Source of the DNA: Portunus trituberculatus
Lineage: Eukaryota > Arthropoda > Malacostraca > Decapoda > Portunidae
NCBI RefSeq assembly: GCF_017591435.1
Contig: NC_059277.1
Location: 1,250,001 to 1,314,000, forward strand
Direction of reading: 5' to 3'
DNA: 64,000 nt
The first letter of the stretch is position 1. The number at the start of each line of letters is the position of its first letter. A model generated the notes under the pieces. The model saw nothing but the letters and a program-made list of their open reading frames with translations, did not search any database and was not told the origin of the DNA. Below are positions 1-12,967 of this stretch, in pieces. Position numbers and translations under genes: made by a program.

Positions 1-264
<264 letters not shown>

Positions 265-557
265 CCTTTATCTACTCTAGCGGTGAGAACAGTGACTTCA
301 CATTGCGCCGGGCCAACCCATTGTAAGTCCCATTGTAAGTCGCAGGACACGCTGGAGACTATTTATTTATTTTTTCTTTAATGCAATTGTTGGTTGGTTA
401 ACGGGTGTGGCTGGGGTTAAAGGTGTTAAGTTAAGAGATGGATAGTTTAGTGAGTTTGAGGTACATAGTTTGAACCCCACTGGAAATATCAGAATCACTC
501 GTAAACATAAATACAACACACCCTTTACTTGATTTTCCCCATAAATGGATAGAACCC

Positions 558-767
558 TTAACCCTTTAGTGCTGGGATGTATTTTTACCTTGAGTTTGAG
601 GTATGATTAGACCATTTCATTGACATTAGGAAGTGTTTATGGAGGTCAGAAGATTAATGGCCACAGTCTTCACTATTTTAATCCGCACAAATTTCTGAAA
701 CTGTATAATATCACCAAATAATGAGCAGAATGAATATGGAAACGCGTCATGGTGCTGGGGGAGTTAA
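558..767. mobile_element. piggyBac-like MITE copy 1 (TTAA flanks)
   Basis: TTAA at 558 is followed by CCCTTTAGTGCTGGGATG; the right end GGTGCTGGGGGAG is followed by TTAA at 764. The body (ttgagtttgaggtatgatta and so on) is shared with copies near 3150-3334 and at 62151-62364. Confidence 0.7.
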
Positions 768-866
768 AAGAAGAATCTTGTGAATCTACTGTACACTTCC
801 TTTATTCTCTATTTCTTTTTACTATTTTTTATGTAGGAAGGGTACCGGCAAAGGGCAACAAAAGTA

Positions 867-988
<122 letters not shown>

Positions 989-1230
989 AGGGCCATTGAA
1001 ATCAAAAGTGTTCATCGAAATAAGAACAAGTGTCCCTCCGTAAATCTAATGCAACCTTCACTAGATCCTACAAAATAAACATCCTTCACATCTCTTCATT
1101 TCCATCATAATCACTCGTTTACACAAATACAACTCAATCGTAACTATATTTTTCTTATAAATCTCTTCTGTAGGTAAGCATCTCAACAAACCCTTTCTTA
1201 CCACTAACCAAGATGTTTCTGCGTCTCCAG

Positions 1231-1357
1231 GTGTCATGCAAGCCGCGGTCAGGCCCCGGACAGGTGAACTCCGTGCCTGTCATCGTGCGAGTCACCTGAC
1301 ATCAACGACAACCCGCCTGTCTTCTCCGGCCTGCCCTACGCCGTCACTGTACCGGAG
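1231..1357 (+). other. Cadherin exon with +1 frameshift inside a DINDNPPVF linker
   Basis: The exon is 127 nt long where the flanking phases require 126. The frame reads ...VPVIVRVT up to position 1296. One extra base at about 1297 (cacctgacatc, where cac-c-gac is expected) puts DINDNPPVFSGLPY in another frame and creates a TGA. Both splice sites (cag before 1231, gtgagt after 1357) are intact. A sequencing or assembly indel is the simplest reading. Confidence 0.85.
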
Positions 1358-2007
1358 GTGAGTGTGTGGAAGGGAAGGGGAGCAGCAAGAGGAGGAAGGT
1401 GAGGAGCAGGAGCAGGAAGAGTACATAACATAGAATTAGGGAAGCTGCAAGAGGCCGCCAGACCTACACGAGGCAGTCCCTGTATGAACATATCTACCTA
1501 ATTCCATCTATCATCCCCATCCATAAATTTGTCTAATCTTCTTTTAAAACTCCCTATTGACTCAGCAAGACTATAAGAAAAGACAGAAGTAGTAAAATAA
1601 ATGCAGGCAAAATGGTAAAACAAGAATAAGAGTAGAATAGAAAAGAAATGAGATACTGGGAAAAATGAATAAAAAGATAAGCATAAATGACAAATGAAAC
1701 GCAGAAAAAAAGTAATAAAGGTGAAAAAAATTAAGTAGAACAGTGGAAAAGATTAAGGAAAAGACTCAATAGACAGAAGTGAGTGCGTCCTATTACCACA
1801 CTTCTGACCTCATGTGTGCTGCCCGCTAATGGTCCTTCCCTCCCTCCCGCCTCCCCACAGATGACCCCTGTCGGCACCACCATCTTCAAGGACGTCCACG
1901 CTGATGACCTTGACTCAGGTATGACCTCGTGACCTCCTTTGGTTGTTCTTAAGACTTGTGTTTATTTATTTTATTTTATTTATTTTTTTATGTATTTATT
2001 TATTTGT

Positions 2008-2054
<47 letters not shown>

Positions 2055-5000
2055 TCTGTTTACTTTCATTAATTAATTTATCTATCTATTTTTAATAATA
2101 TTATTTAATTTTATTTGTTTATTTATCTATTTATTACTATTTTTGTGTGCATTTGTTTGTCAGTTTCCTTTGTTTGGGATTACTTATCATGTGTGTTTGT
2201 TTCCTCGTTTACGTTTATATCTGGTTATTGTTTATCATTTTTTCTATTTTTTCCATCTTTTCATATATTTTTCCTTTAGGGACTGGTACTTTTCTATCTA
2301 TCTATCTATCTATCTACCCATGCATCCACCCATCCATCCATCCATCCATTCATCCATCTATCTATTCAACTACATATTTAATTACATTCCTTTAATCCAA
2401 CAATCATATCAACCCACTAATCAACCACCAAACCATCACGCGGCACTACTCACCCAACCTTGCCCATCCTGCAGGTGTGAACGGGCAGGTGTACTACAGT
2501 ATCATCCCAGGCGACGGACGGGGAGACGCGACAGACGGGTATGGCATCTTTAGCATCACTCTTCCCCACCAGGGCCTCGTCACCGTCAACAGATCTTTGG
2601 ACTTCGAAAGATCTCCTGTTTACCACGTTACTATTCTCGCCACGGTGAGTTGGAGTGACCTGCAGTTGAGTTAGGTTGGGTTAGGATAGTTTGTGTGCGT
2701 GTGAGTTTGAGTGAGTTCGAGTCCCGCTGGAAACTTTATTTTTGTATGATTATTATTCGTGTTAGAGGTGTGAGTAGGAAAGCTTCCGTGAGTTTCAATG
2801 ACGGGGGGTTTAGTTAGATTAGGTTAGGTTAGAATAATTTGTGTGTGTGAGTTTGAGGTAAGTTCGAGTCCCCCTGAAATTTTTTTTCTTATACTAATAA
2901 TATTTATGTAAGAGGTGTGAGTGGGTATGCTTGGATTAAGTCAATCAAACCATTAATCAGTGAGTCAGTCAAACAATCAATATTCTTTTTGAACAATAGT
3001 CTGTGTTCGAGAGTTTGAAGTTCCAAGCTCGAATCTCGCAGGAAATTCGGTATTTGTTCTTGCGATTGGCTGAAAATGAGACCGGTAGTTTTAGTAGGTT
3101 AAGTTGAGTGGTGGAGAAATACTCATAGTTAGTTGTGATAAGTTGAACCACATTTTTACCTTGAGTTTTGTGTATGATTAGACCACTTTATTTACATTAG
3201 GAAAGGTCTATGGAGATCACAAGATTAATGACTAGAGTCTTCACTATTCTATGCCCCACATAAGTTTTACATAAGAATCACCAAATAGTAAGCACAACAT
3301 ATATGAAAACGCGTCATGGTACTGAAGGGGTTAAGGGTCAAAGTTCGAGTCTAATCCTGCTGGAAACTCACTGTTCTATTCTGCAATCGTTAGTGAGCTA
3401 AGAGACGAGACTGTGGTGGTTTGGGCATGTGGAGAAGAGAGACGAGTATATGTAGAAGAGGATGCTGGGAATGTATCTACCCAACAGGAGAAGGAGATTC
3501 ACTATATTTCTACGATCAATGATTGAGAGACGAGAGTGAGGTGGTCTGACCATGTGAAGAAGAGAGACGAATATATGTAGAGAAGGATGCTGGGAATGTA
3601 TCTACCCGACAAGAGCAGCAGAGGGAGATTCACTATATTTCTGCGATCATTGACTGAGAGAAGAGACTAAGATGATTTGGACGCATCAATAAGAGAGACA
3701 CGAGGCGTATGTGGGGATGAATATGCTGGAAGTATATGTAACGGACAGGGGAAAGAGAGGACGTCAGAATCTATTTGTGTTTATTCTATTTTTATTTTAT
3801 CTTCCTTACGATTTCTAGATGTTATTTACGGGATAGTTTATGGGTACAGTCAAAGAAAGAACCTGCTCGCAATAGGTTTAAATCGTGCAATGCTTGTAAA
3901 ACAGAAACGCGAGGAGAAAGCACAATTGTAAGCGTCCCCCACCTGCTCCCCGCCGTAACTCTGCCTTCTAACGACATGTAACAAACCAGCCATATCTTCC
4001 CACGCCTTTTGTGCTGTTTTCCCCCCTCCTCTCCCCGCCCCTCCCGCACAAACCCTCGTCTGTCTTGCACTTTCCCACACTTAGCATGCAGATTGTGTTT
4101 TCCCTTCGGAGCATCACGGACCACCACGCTTCTGACTGGCTCATGTTCTCTCTGTCTATCCTTTCTGTTGGTTTTTCAATGTAGTTCTCAATTTTTACTC
4201 TTCTTTCTTTCTAGTTTGCGTGGTAGACTTTGGAAAGGGATTATTCTTTTTATACAGTATTTCTTATCTTATTTATTGTATTCGTTCTTATCTTTGGACA
4301 GCCTTTTCTATAGATTACATATTAGAAACTGAAGTGGATTAGTTTTTCTTTATTTCACCATGTTCTTTACTCATGTGGGGAACGTATCGCTATATTTATG
4401 TTTGATTAATATATTTCTCTTGAATGTGTTTTTTTCGTAGTTTTTCTTTTTTTCTTCTTTCCTTTTTTTTTTTGCATAATAGCCAGGAATTTATTTAGTT
4501 GTTCTATCTATATTTCATCTTCCTTACGACTCATTTCTAGATATTATGATGTTTTACTTTTTTTTAATGAACGTTGAATATATAAATATTCACAAAGCTC
4601 ATACATTTATCAGTATTTATTTATGTTTTTTATGTATTTATTAATTTATTTTCATATGCCATGTGGGCATCTCACGGGAATTTATGGGCTAAAGGGGATA
4701 CTTAGTGTCCCTGTTATTTATATTTCTTCGTAAAATACAAATTGTTTATGTAAGCATTTAATTACTGAGCGTATGAAATTTATATTCTTTACCATAACAC
4801 TGTAAGAGTCACGGGCATGAATATTTTGACGCTTCAGTGACCTCAGAACGACTTTTTAAGCGTGTCTGTCATGTCCTCACGGTCGTCAGCCCCGGATCTT
4901 TCCCTCCTTCCTCCCTCTCTGCGTCCACTCTTCCCGCCTTCCCTGTCTGACATCACACGACCCTCACCCAGCCTTGGCATCTGCTGACTTTCCTCTCATT

Positions 5001-5980
5001 TTCACCGTTTCATCACTTAGCCTTTTTTTTTTTTTCTTTGCCTCACAATTCAACTTTTTTTTACTTTCACATTTTTCCCAACTCATTTCCTCTTCAGTAC
5101 CCAATTTTCTCTAATCTCACATTTCAGCTCTTCCTAGCGCAGATTTATTCATATATTTTCCCACAATACTCAACTTTTCATTACCTAACCTCTTTCTTTC
5201 AATATCGCATATTTTCTCTTTCAAAGATAGTTCTTATAAGAGGAAAAACATTTTGGACCATAAGAAAATAGGGAAGACTCCAAAAAGCTTTCAGATTTAC
5301 AGTTGCCAGGTCCTGTATGAAACTTAAATCCACATAGTATTTCCACCCATCACCCTCATCCGTAAAATGTCAAATGTTTTAAAGCTTAATGATTCATCAC
5401 TAACAAACTATGGAAATTCTTGCCCTATTCTGTATTTCCACCTTTTTTCTGCCCTGAACTCATTTAAAAGGGAGGTTTCAAGACATTTATCCCATTCATT
5501 TGCGTAACTCCGACCCTATTCGGGGACTGGAACCTCAGTGGACCCTTTTTTCTACCGTAAATTTTGTTGCCCTCGGTTCCCCGTACATAACACACTAAGA
5601 ATGCGGGTCTGTATCATCATTTTCCTTGTCCTATACACAGGACCGCGCACAGAAAGTCTCGGCTCGCCTCAGCACCACAACAACGCTCACAGTCATGGTG
5701 GAGGACAGCGACGACCAAGATCCGGTGTTTGAGTACGCCTCCTGCCCCAGGGTAGGAAGGATCTGCGCCAACCCTGAGTACTCGGCCACAGTCACGTCCA
5801 TGGAAGTGTCTGGGGTGCTAAGTGTGAAGCCCGAAAGAATATTTGCCAAGGATTTGGATGCCATTGGAACCCCCGTCAGGTATGGTTCAGTCTGCCATGT
5901 ATTATGTTACGTTTTCTTTGACTGGTTTTGTTCAGTTTTGATTTTTCTTTTAGTTTTTTTTCCCATCTATGAATTTGATG

Positions 5981-6041
<61 letters not shown>

Positions 6042-6096
6042 ATAAATAAAATAATGAGTAAACATTCATTAATTTTCTATTGATTCTTCTATTTCT

Positions 6097-6157
<61 letters not shown>

Positions 6158-6495
6158 GACATTAAAATTTCAGTCAATTAACTAGTCACTCAATCGGTCA
6201 ATAAAACAATTAATCAGTGAATCGATCAGTCAATATTTTCTGAGAACTATACCTTATTTAGTTAATTTTTACCATTCATTTTAATACTTGTACTTATCTT
6301 TATGCAACCATATAATTCAGCACCATACGAATCTTTTTAACCATTTCACATCACTTTCCTTCTGCAGGTACTCCTTCCTGTCTGGCCGCCCTGGGACTTA
6401 CGATCGCTACTTCGCCATCAATCCCGAAAGTGGCTCCGTCACCCAGACATACGCTGTAGACCGCGCCGTCACCAGGCAGTTTGAGATTGTTGTGA

Positions 6496-6536
<41 letters not shown>

Positions 6537-6589
6537 TAGTAGTAGTAGTAGTAGCAGTATTAGTATTAGTAGTAGTAGTAGTGAAGTAC

Positions 6590-6625
<36 letters not shown>

Positions 6626-7440
6626 ACAATAGTAGCTAGTTGTATTTGTGATATGTTTTGAGTTTCGTTTTTAAATTTGCATGTATTGCTTGAGTAACTA
6701 AACAACAAACACTACCTTACACAATTACATAATTCTTCTTTAAATTCATTGCTGGCTAAATAATTTATTTCTGTCTGTCTACGTAAAACATGAGTTTCAG
6801 CTTTTCTCTTTCTCATTTTCTGATTTCATATCCTCCCTCACTTCCTGCGCCATTCTCCCCTTCACTTCTTCCTTCCCCTCCCTCACTCATTCTTCCCGTA
6901 GACACTCATCCTAACTCATTCCCTCCCCTCCTCTCACTCTTGCAGGCTGAGGAGAACAGTGAGGCCCGCAGGTTTGCCACCGCCAAGCTACTCATCAAGG
7001 TGGCTGGTGTGGACGCCTCGCCGCCTGTGGTCACCGCTTCTTCCTACACCGGCAGCGTGGACGAGAATGCCGCCCCAGGCACGCCTGTCACTGATGACTA
7101 CCCAAAGCCGCGCCCCATCATCCTCTCCGTCACTGACCCTGACTTGGTTAGTGTGTGTGTGTGTGTGTAATCGTGTAGAATGGCCTCGTACAATACAGTA
7201 TGTTGGGTCTTTTGCCGCTTTGCAATCCACATAATTCGAATATTGTTCGTCTGCTGATATTTACGCCTACTCAATGCACAACGCCGGTGGTGAAGAACGA
7301 ATATCCAGGAAATCCGCAGACATTAAGATTAAACCAAGGAGCTTCCTTTGCTTAAACAGTAACCAATATATTGAATATTTCACTGCTGTCATGGATCTGT
7401 CCATGGGACCTACCTCCCTCTCCTCTACACCCATCCCCCC

Positions 7441-7525
<85 letters not shown>

Positions 7526-10500
7526 AAATAATACCAGTGTTGAGTGCACAATATTTTTCATGCTGTGCATTCTATAAACTAGTGAGTATCACGTATATCA
7601 CGGCATTATTGGTTTGTGTTGTGATTTGTACATAGATTATTAAGTTGTATTAAAGTGTATAAATAAGGCTAATTCATTGCAAACTAAGTATTAGTTATTA
7701 GAACGAATTAAAACAGTGACGAAAAGATCACGGAAAGCGAGTATATTTTGTTTCACCACCGTGGCTTCAGTCCTCCCTCCTCAGCAGCTGTTGAACAAAA
7801 CAAAAGGCACGAGTGACGGTACAGCGAATCGCATTGACGTCTTCCTGTCACTTTATCGCCTGCCTGTTTATCAGTTCACAGGTAAGAAGGACTAAGAATC
7901 ATGAAGCCATGGATAACTGCAAAGAAGCTGCCTTTAGCTACGAAAACAACCTTGAACATCACCACAGACATCCACCGGCCAACACTTCCTCCTGGCTCGC
8001 ATTACAACTATCAGTATTATTAGCGATACTATCAGTGGTTGTGTGAGCAGGGAAGTTCCCAGTTGATGCGTACATTAAATTATGCGGGTTCATATTATAT
8101 CATCGGAAGTACCGAAACTAAAATGAAATACTGTGATAGAAGCCATGAACTAGAGCGATGAACACCTGCCAGACGCAGCATTGTATGGCAGCTCCCTACT
8201 GACGTATGGCAAAATGGTGCCCATCGCGCTGACTTTTTTTAATTATATTTTTCGTAACGGAGTCAGTCATTTAATCATTCAATCGCACAGTTAATTTCTC
8301 TCCCTGACCTCTCCTTTCCTGAAACAGACCCCTGAAGATGACCCACCTACCTACACTTGGGAGCTCACCACCACCGCCTTCCGCGTGGATCCCGAGGGCG
8401 TGCTGGTGGTGGCAGAAGAGAATCTGGACCGGGATCCGCCCAACCCTGGCGTGTACACCTTCCAGGTAAGCAGACATTGTGAAGTGATTAGACATTCAGA
8501 CATGCTGTGCTGTCTCACCACGACTGTTTTCCAAGGCCACAAGATGATGAACCATGAGTATCTCTTGCTAACAAGGAAAAAATGTTGGTAATAGATCTCT
8601 CACCAAAACCATAAAAAGAACGGCCTTGAAATCCTGTGTCATTTCAACTAGAACCTTTTAGAAGTAGTGGACGTGAATGCAGAAGTGTTAAAAAAAAAAA
8701 AAAAAAACGGTCCCTGATTACTGAGTCCATTCCATTCATCTACCATCCTATTTGTGAACCAATTCCTTTCGATCTCTTTTTTTTTTTTAAACCATACAAC
8801 TGATACAAGTGAACACCTGCAGGTGGTTGCAAGGGAGGCAGGAGAGGACGGTGTGGCAGCAGCCCCCATCACCATCACTGTTGTGCTCAATGATGTCAAT
8901 GATAACCCACCAAGGCTCCCTGTGTATCCACCTGTGTCCATCCAAGCAGGGGCAGCTCGCAGGGTGGTGGCAACGGTGAGTGGCTGGGAGGAGTTGATGG
9001 TGTAATAACAGTAGCAGTAGTAGTAGTAGTAGTAGTAGTAGTACTAGTGTTACATTTATTCCAAGTGCTTGAAGAGGTGAGAGTAATGATTTTGCTGCTC
9101 TTGTTCATCCCTCCTTCCTCTCTTTTTTTACTTTTTCTTAAAGCCTTTCTCTTTTCTAAATCTTCCAAATGTTTTATATCCTCTTCTACCCCTCCTCTCT
9201 TGCATCTCATTCACCTTCTTACTTGACCACCTCTTCCTCAGATCTCTGCCAAGGACATTGATGCAGGTGCCTATGCTGAAGTGGAGTACAGCATCTACCA
9301 TGTCTCTAACAATGGTAGGGGCAAGTTCTCCCTCAATGCTACAACAGGAGAGCTAGCAGTGGTGGGGCCGGTGGAGTCTGGCGAGCAGTATTCCGTGACT
9401 CTAAGGGTATGTGTTCTACTTGTTTTATTCATGTATGTGTGTGGGGATTTACTTATGTCTGTGTGTAGGGAAGAGCATAAAGGCATTTTCTCATCTACTG
9501 TGGTTCTTCAGGCAACAGACCGAGGTGCATTGTATGGCCAAAGTATTCTTGATGTCATTGTGAACCGTGGACCCAACACTGGAGGCCCAGTCTTCACTCA
9601 GCCCCACTACTCTGTCACCATCACTGAGGGAGCTGAGCCGACCTCTGCCATCCTCACCCTCAGTGTAAGAACTTTGTAACACCACCTTCATCTGTTCCTT
9701 TATTTGTCTGAATTTTATTTCTGTAGTTGAGTTGAATTTACTTTTTTGCTTTTTCCACTTTTATTTATTTTTCTTTCTTGAGCTTCATTTTATTCAATTA
9801 TTTTCACAAGATTTTGTGTTTTTGGCTTATCTTTTTTTCAGATTTTGAGTTTTTTTCTACAGTATACCACTGTACTTTGAATTGAATTTTCTACGGTAAC
9901 TTTTTGTGAGAATTTTGGTTTGTTTTTTCCTTTTTATTATTTTTATTTTTTTATTTTAGTTTTGGTTTCCTCCATAATTTTTTTCATAAGAGGCCAAGAT
10001 TAGTTTTCCTACAGCTATTCTTCACATAAGTTTGAGTTCTATTTTTTTCCAAGCATTTCTACAGGAAGTGAAGCTTCAGTTTCTTAATTCCCGATCTCAC
10101 CCTACAGGCACTGGATCCAGAGGGTGATGCAGCCATCTACTCACTTGTTGGCGGTAATGAACTGAACCACTTTGAGATTGGCGAAAGCTCTGGAACGCTG
10201 AGGATTGCTGACAACCTTGACCGGGAGAGTCTGGACTTGTACACCCTGGTGAGTCTGCTGAAGATGTGAGTGTCTTGTAGGGAGAGTCATACAATGAGAA
10301 TGTACTCAAGGGTGTTAAGGAAGAAGATGCAAAGAGTGACAAGATATAAATCAATGTGTTTAAGAGAATTATGGAAGAGGGTACAGAGAAGGAATCAAAG
10401 TGTATTTAAGGAAATTAAGGGAGAGGATACCAGTAGAGATAAGATGTGAGGATTTGAGGGAAGAGTATCAGAGACAGGGCATCTCTAACTTGACTTATAT

Positions 10501-12935
10501 GCTGCAACATAAAATTAAAAAGCAATGAGTACATACATACAGAACATGAAGCAATAGTTACAGAAGAAAAGTAGATCATTAAATTTATGTTCTTTTCTAA
10601 CAAGAGTAACTAATAACTAATTAAAATGGAAAAAGTGAAATATATGTGACTTTCTTCTTATCATCTTTACACCTCAGATTGTCAAGGCAGAGGACCCAGA
10701 TGGCATGTCCAACACTGCCACTGTCACTGTTACCATTGCTGACATCAACGACAAGAACCCAGAATTTGTGGAGCTCCCATACTCCTTCAGGGTCAATGAG
10801 GGGTCAAGAACGTGGTGGTGGGCACAGTTAAGGTGAGGTCATGCTCTGTTATGTTGTGTTTGTTTGTGGTGATAGAATGCTATAGAGTTTCAATAGAATA
10901 GTATAGCAGTAAATAGAGTTGTATTGAGCTTTAATACAATAGCATAAAGTCAGTAGAGTAATAAACACAATGGAGAGTTGCAATTGATTGGTGCACACCC
11001 TCACTGTTCCCTTGCGTGTTGCTCCAGGCAATGGATGAGGACACTGGGATCTACGGTGAGGTGTCCTACTCAGTGCCGGAGGAGGCACTCTTCAGCATTG
11101 ATGCCACCACTGGGGAGATAAAGACCAAGCAGACCCTGGACTATGAGAAACAGCAGGTCAGTATCTACAAGGGCCATAATGAGCCTTCAAGTATGTTTCC
11201 TCTGAGAAGTGTGAGCACTTTGTTCTTTGGGAGATGTTAAGGTAGGTATATGTAACACAATTTGCTTATGCATGAAGGAGCCTTGTTCTAGATCAAAGTG
11301 GCTAAGCAGTATGATCTATAAAATGAGGATATGAGTACTTTTTCTTCATTGATGGCCGAGAGTATGGTGTGAATGTGAACATATATGCTTTTTCTTGGCA
11401 ACCCCTCTTTATGGGGGAGACAGCCTTGGTATATGTATGTATGAACAGTAGCCACAAAACTATCTGCCACCATGGATAATATCATTGACATATTTAGTGA
11501 TTACAGTGACAACAGTTGTCAGATCTGGATGGTTGCCTTATATTACAACCTGGAAAATAGATTACCATGTCATCACCACATCAAGTAACTTTACCTTCAT
11601 ACTGTCCATTATCCCAGTTTGCACCACACTTTACAGGTAGTTTTGGGGACTACTGTGCACAATAGTTGATATTATGAGTATTTTTGTGAACTGTATGTAC
11701 TACAAAGATTTTACAGGAAATGTGCTGGTGATGCTCATTAAGGAAATTGTAAAGTGCTAATGCTTGAATAAATTTTTTATGTTTACACACTACGTAAGTT
11801 TTTCATGTTTACATCATTATTACAACAAAATGAAAGCTGTAAGTCTTTTTCATTCCAGTTATTTATCTAAACAACCATGGACAAGTAAACAGAGTGTCCT
11901 TCCTCAGGTGCACCTCTTGGTGGTGACAGCGCAGGACGGAGCAGCTGACCCACGCCTCTCCACAGCCACGGTGACGGTGCTGGTGAGTGACATGGGAGAC
12001 GAGTTACCCGTGTTCTCTCAGCGGGTGTATGAGGCCAGCGTGCCGGAGAACCAGGCCGATGCAGTCCTCACCACCGTTAATGCCACTGATCCTGACACTG
12101 TTCCTGCCGTGAGTACCTTCCTTTTTCTTTATTTTAACATAACATACAAAGAAGGAAGATAACATTAAATTACATAAAAATGGGAATGTGGTTTTATTGC
12201 CTCCTTGTGTTATTTATCTGAAAGCTGCTGTTCCTTTCCTGTAAATGTTATGAATATTTTTTATTTTATTTTCAATTTCTTTATGGCTGCTGCTTCTAAT
12301 ATCTAATCTTTTATCAATGTAGGTATTCTTCCTCTTCATTGAAACCTGTAACGTGTGAAAAGAATGTAATTTCTGTACATGAGTATGTTAAGGAGACAGA
12401 TTTTATTATTGTTGTAATAATTCCTCTTCCCCAGTCATGCAGTACAAGGGTGTTTTCCCCTTACTTTAGATGCATTAATTCTGCAAACAATAACAATGAA
12501 ATTATATAGTTTTAGCACTTCTGCAATTTTTTTTGTCTCTTACTGTGAAGAACAAGTGTGTTTTTTGCCTATCAGCTTGGTGACATCCTGACTAAACTCC
12601 TCCATCTTTCTCAGTTTTTATTCATTATCTAACGTAATAATAATATCTATTCTACAAGTGAATAGGATTGCAGTTATGAACATGTGTCTTTTTGTCTTTA
12701 TTCTTGATCCAGCCCTTTGAAGATATCATCTCCACAAATGAAGTTTTATTTATCTTATGGTCTGTGTCCCTCAGATTACATACGTGATGGTGAACGGAGA
12801 CCCCAAGCTGTTCAGTGTGGAGCCCAAGAGTGGCCGCATCACCACTGTGCGCGGTCTTGACTATGAGGCAGCTCCACGGCACACCATTGTGGTGGGCACC
12901 CTGGAGAACACACTGGATAATTCTCAGGTGAAGCA

Positions 12936-12967
<32 letters not shown>

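Noticed and set aside
2673..2850. Interstitial arthropod telomere repeat (TTAGG)n
   Set aside because: The ttaggttaggttag motifs are short, irregular and not in the TTAGG register; they belong to a local tandem repeat.
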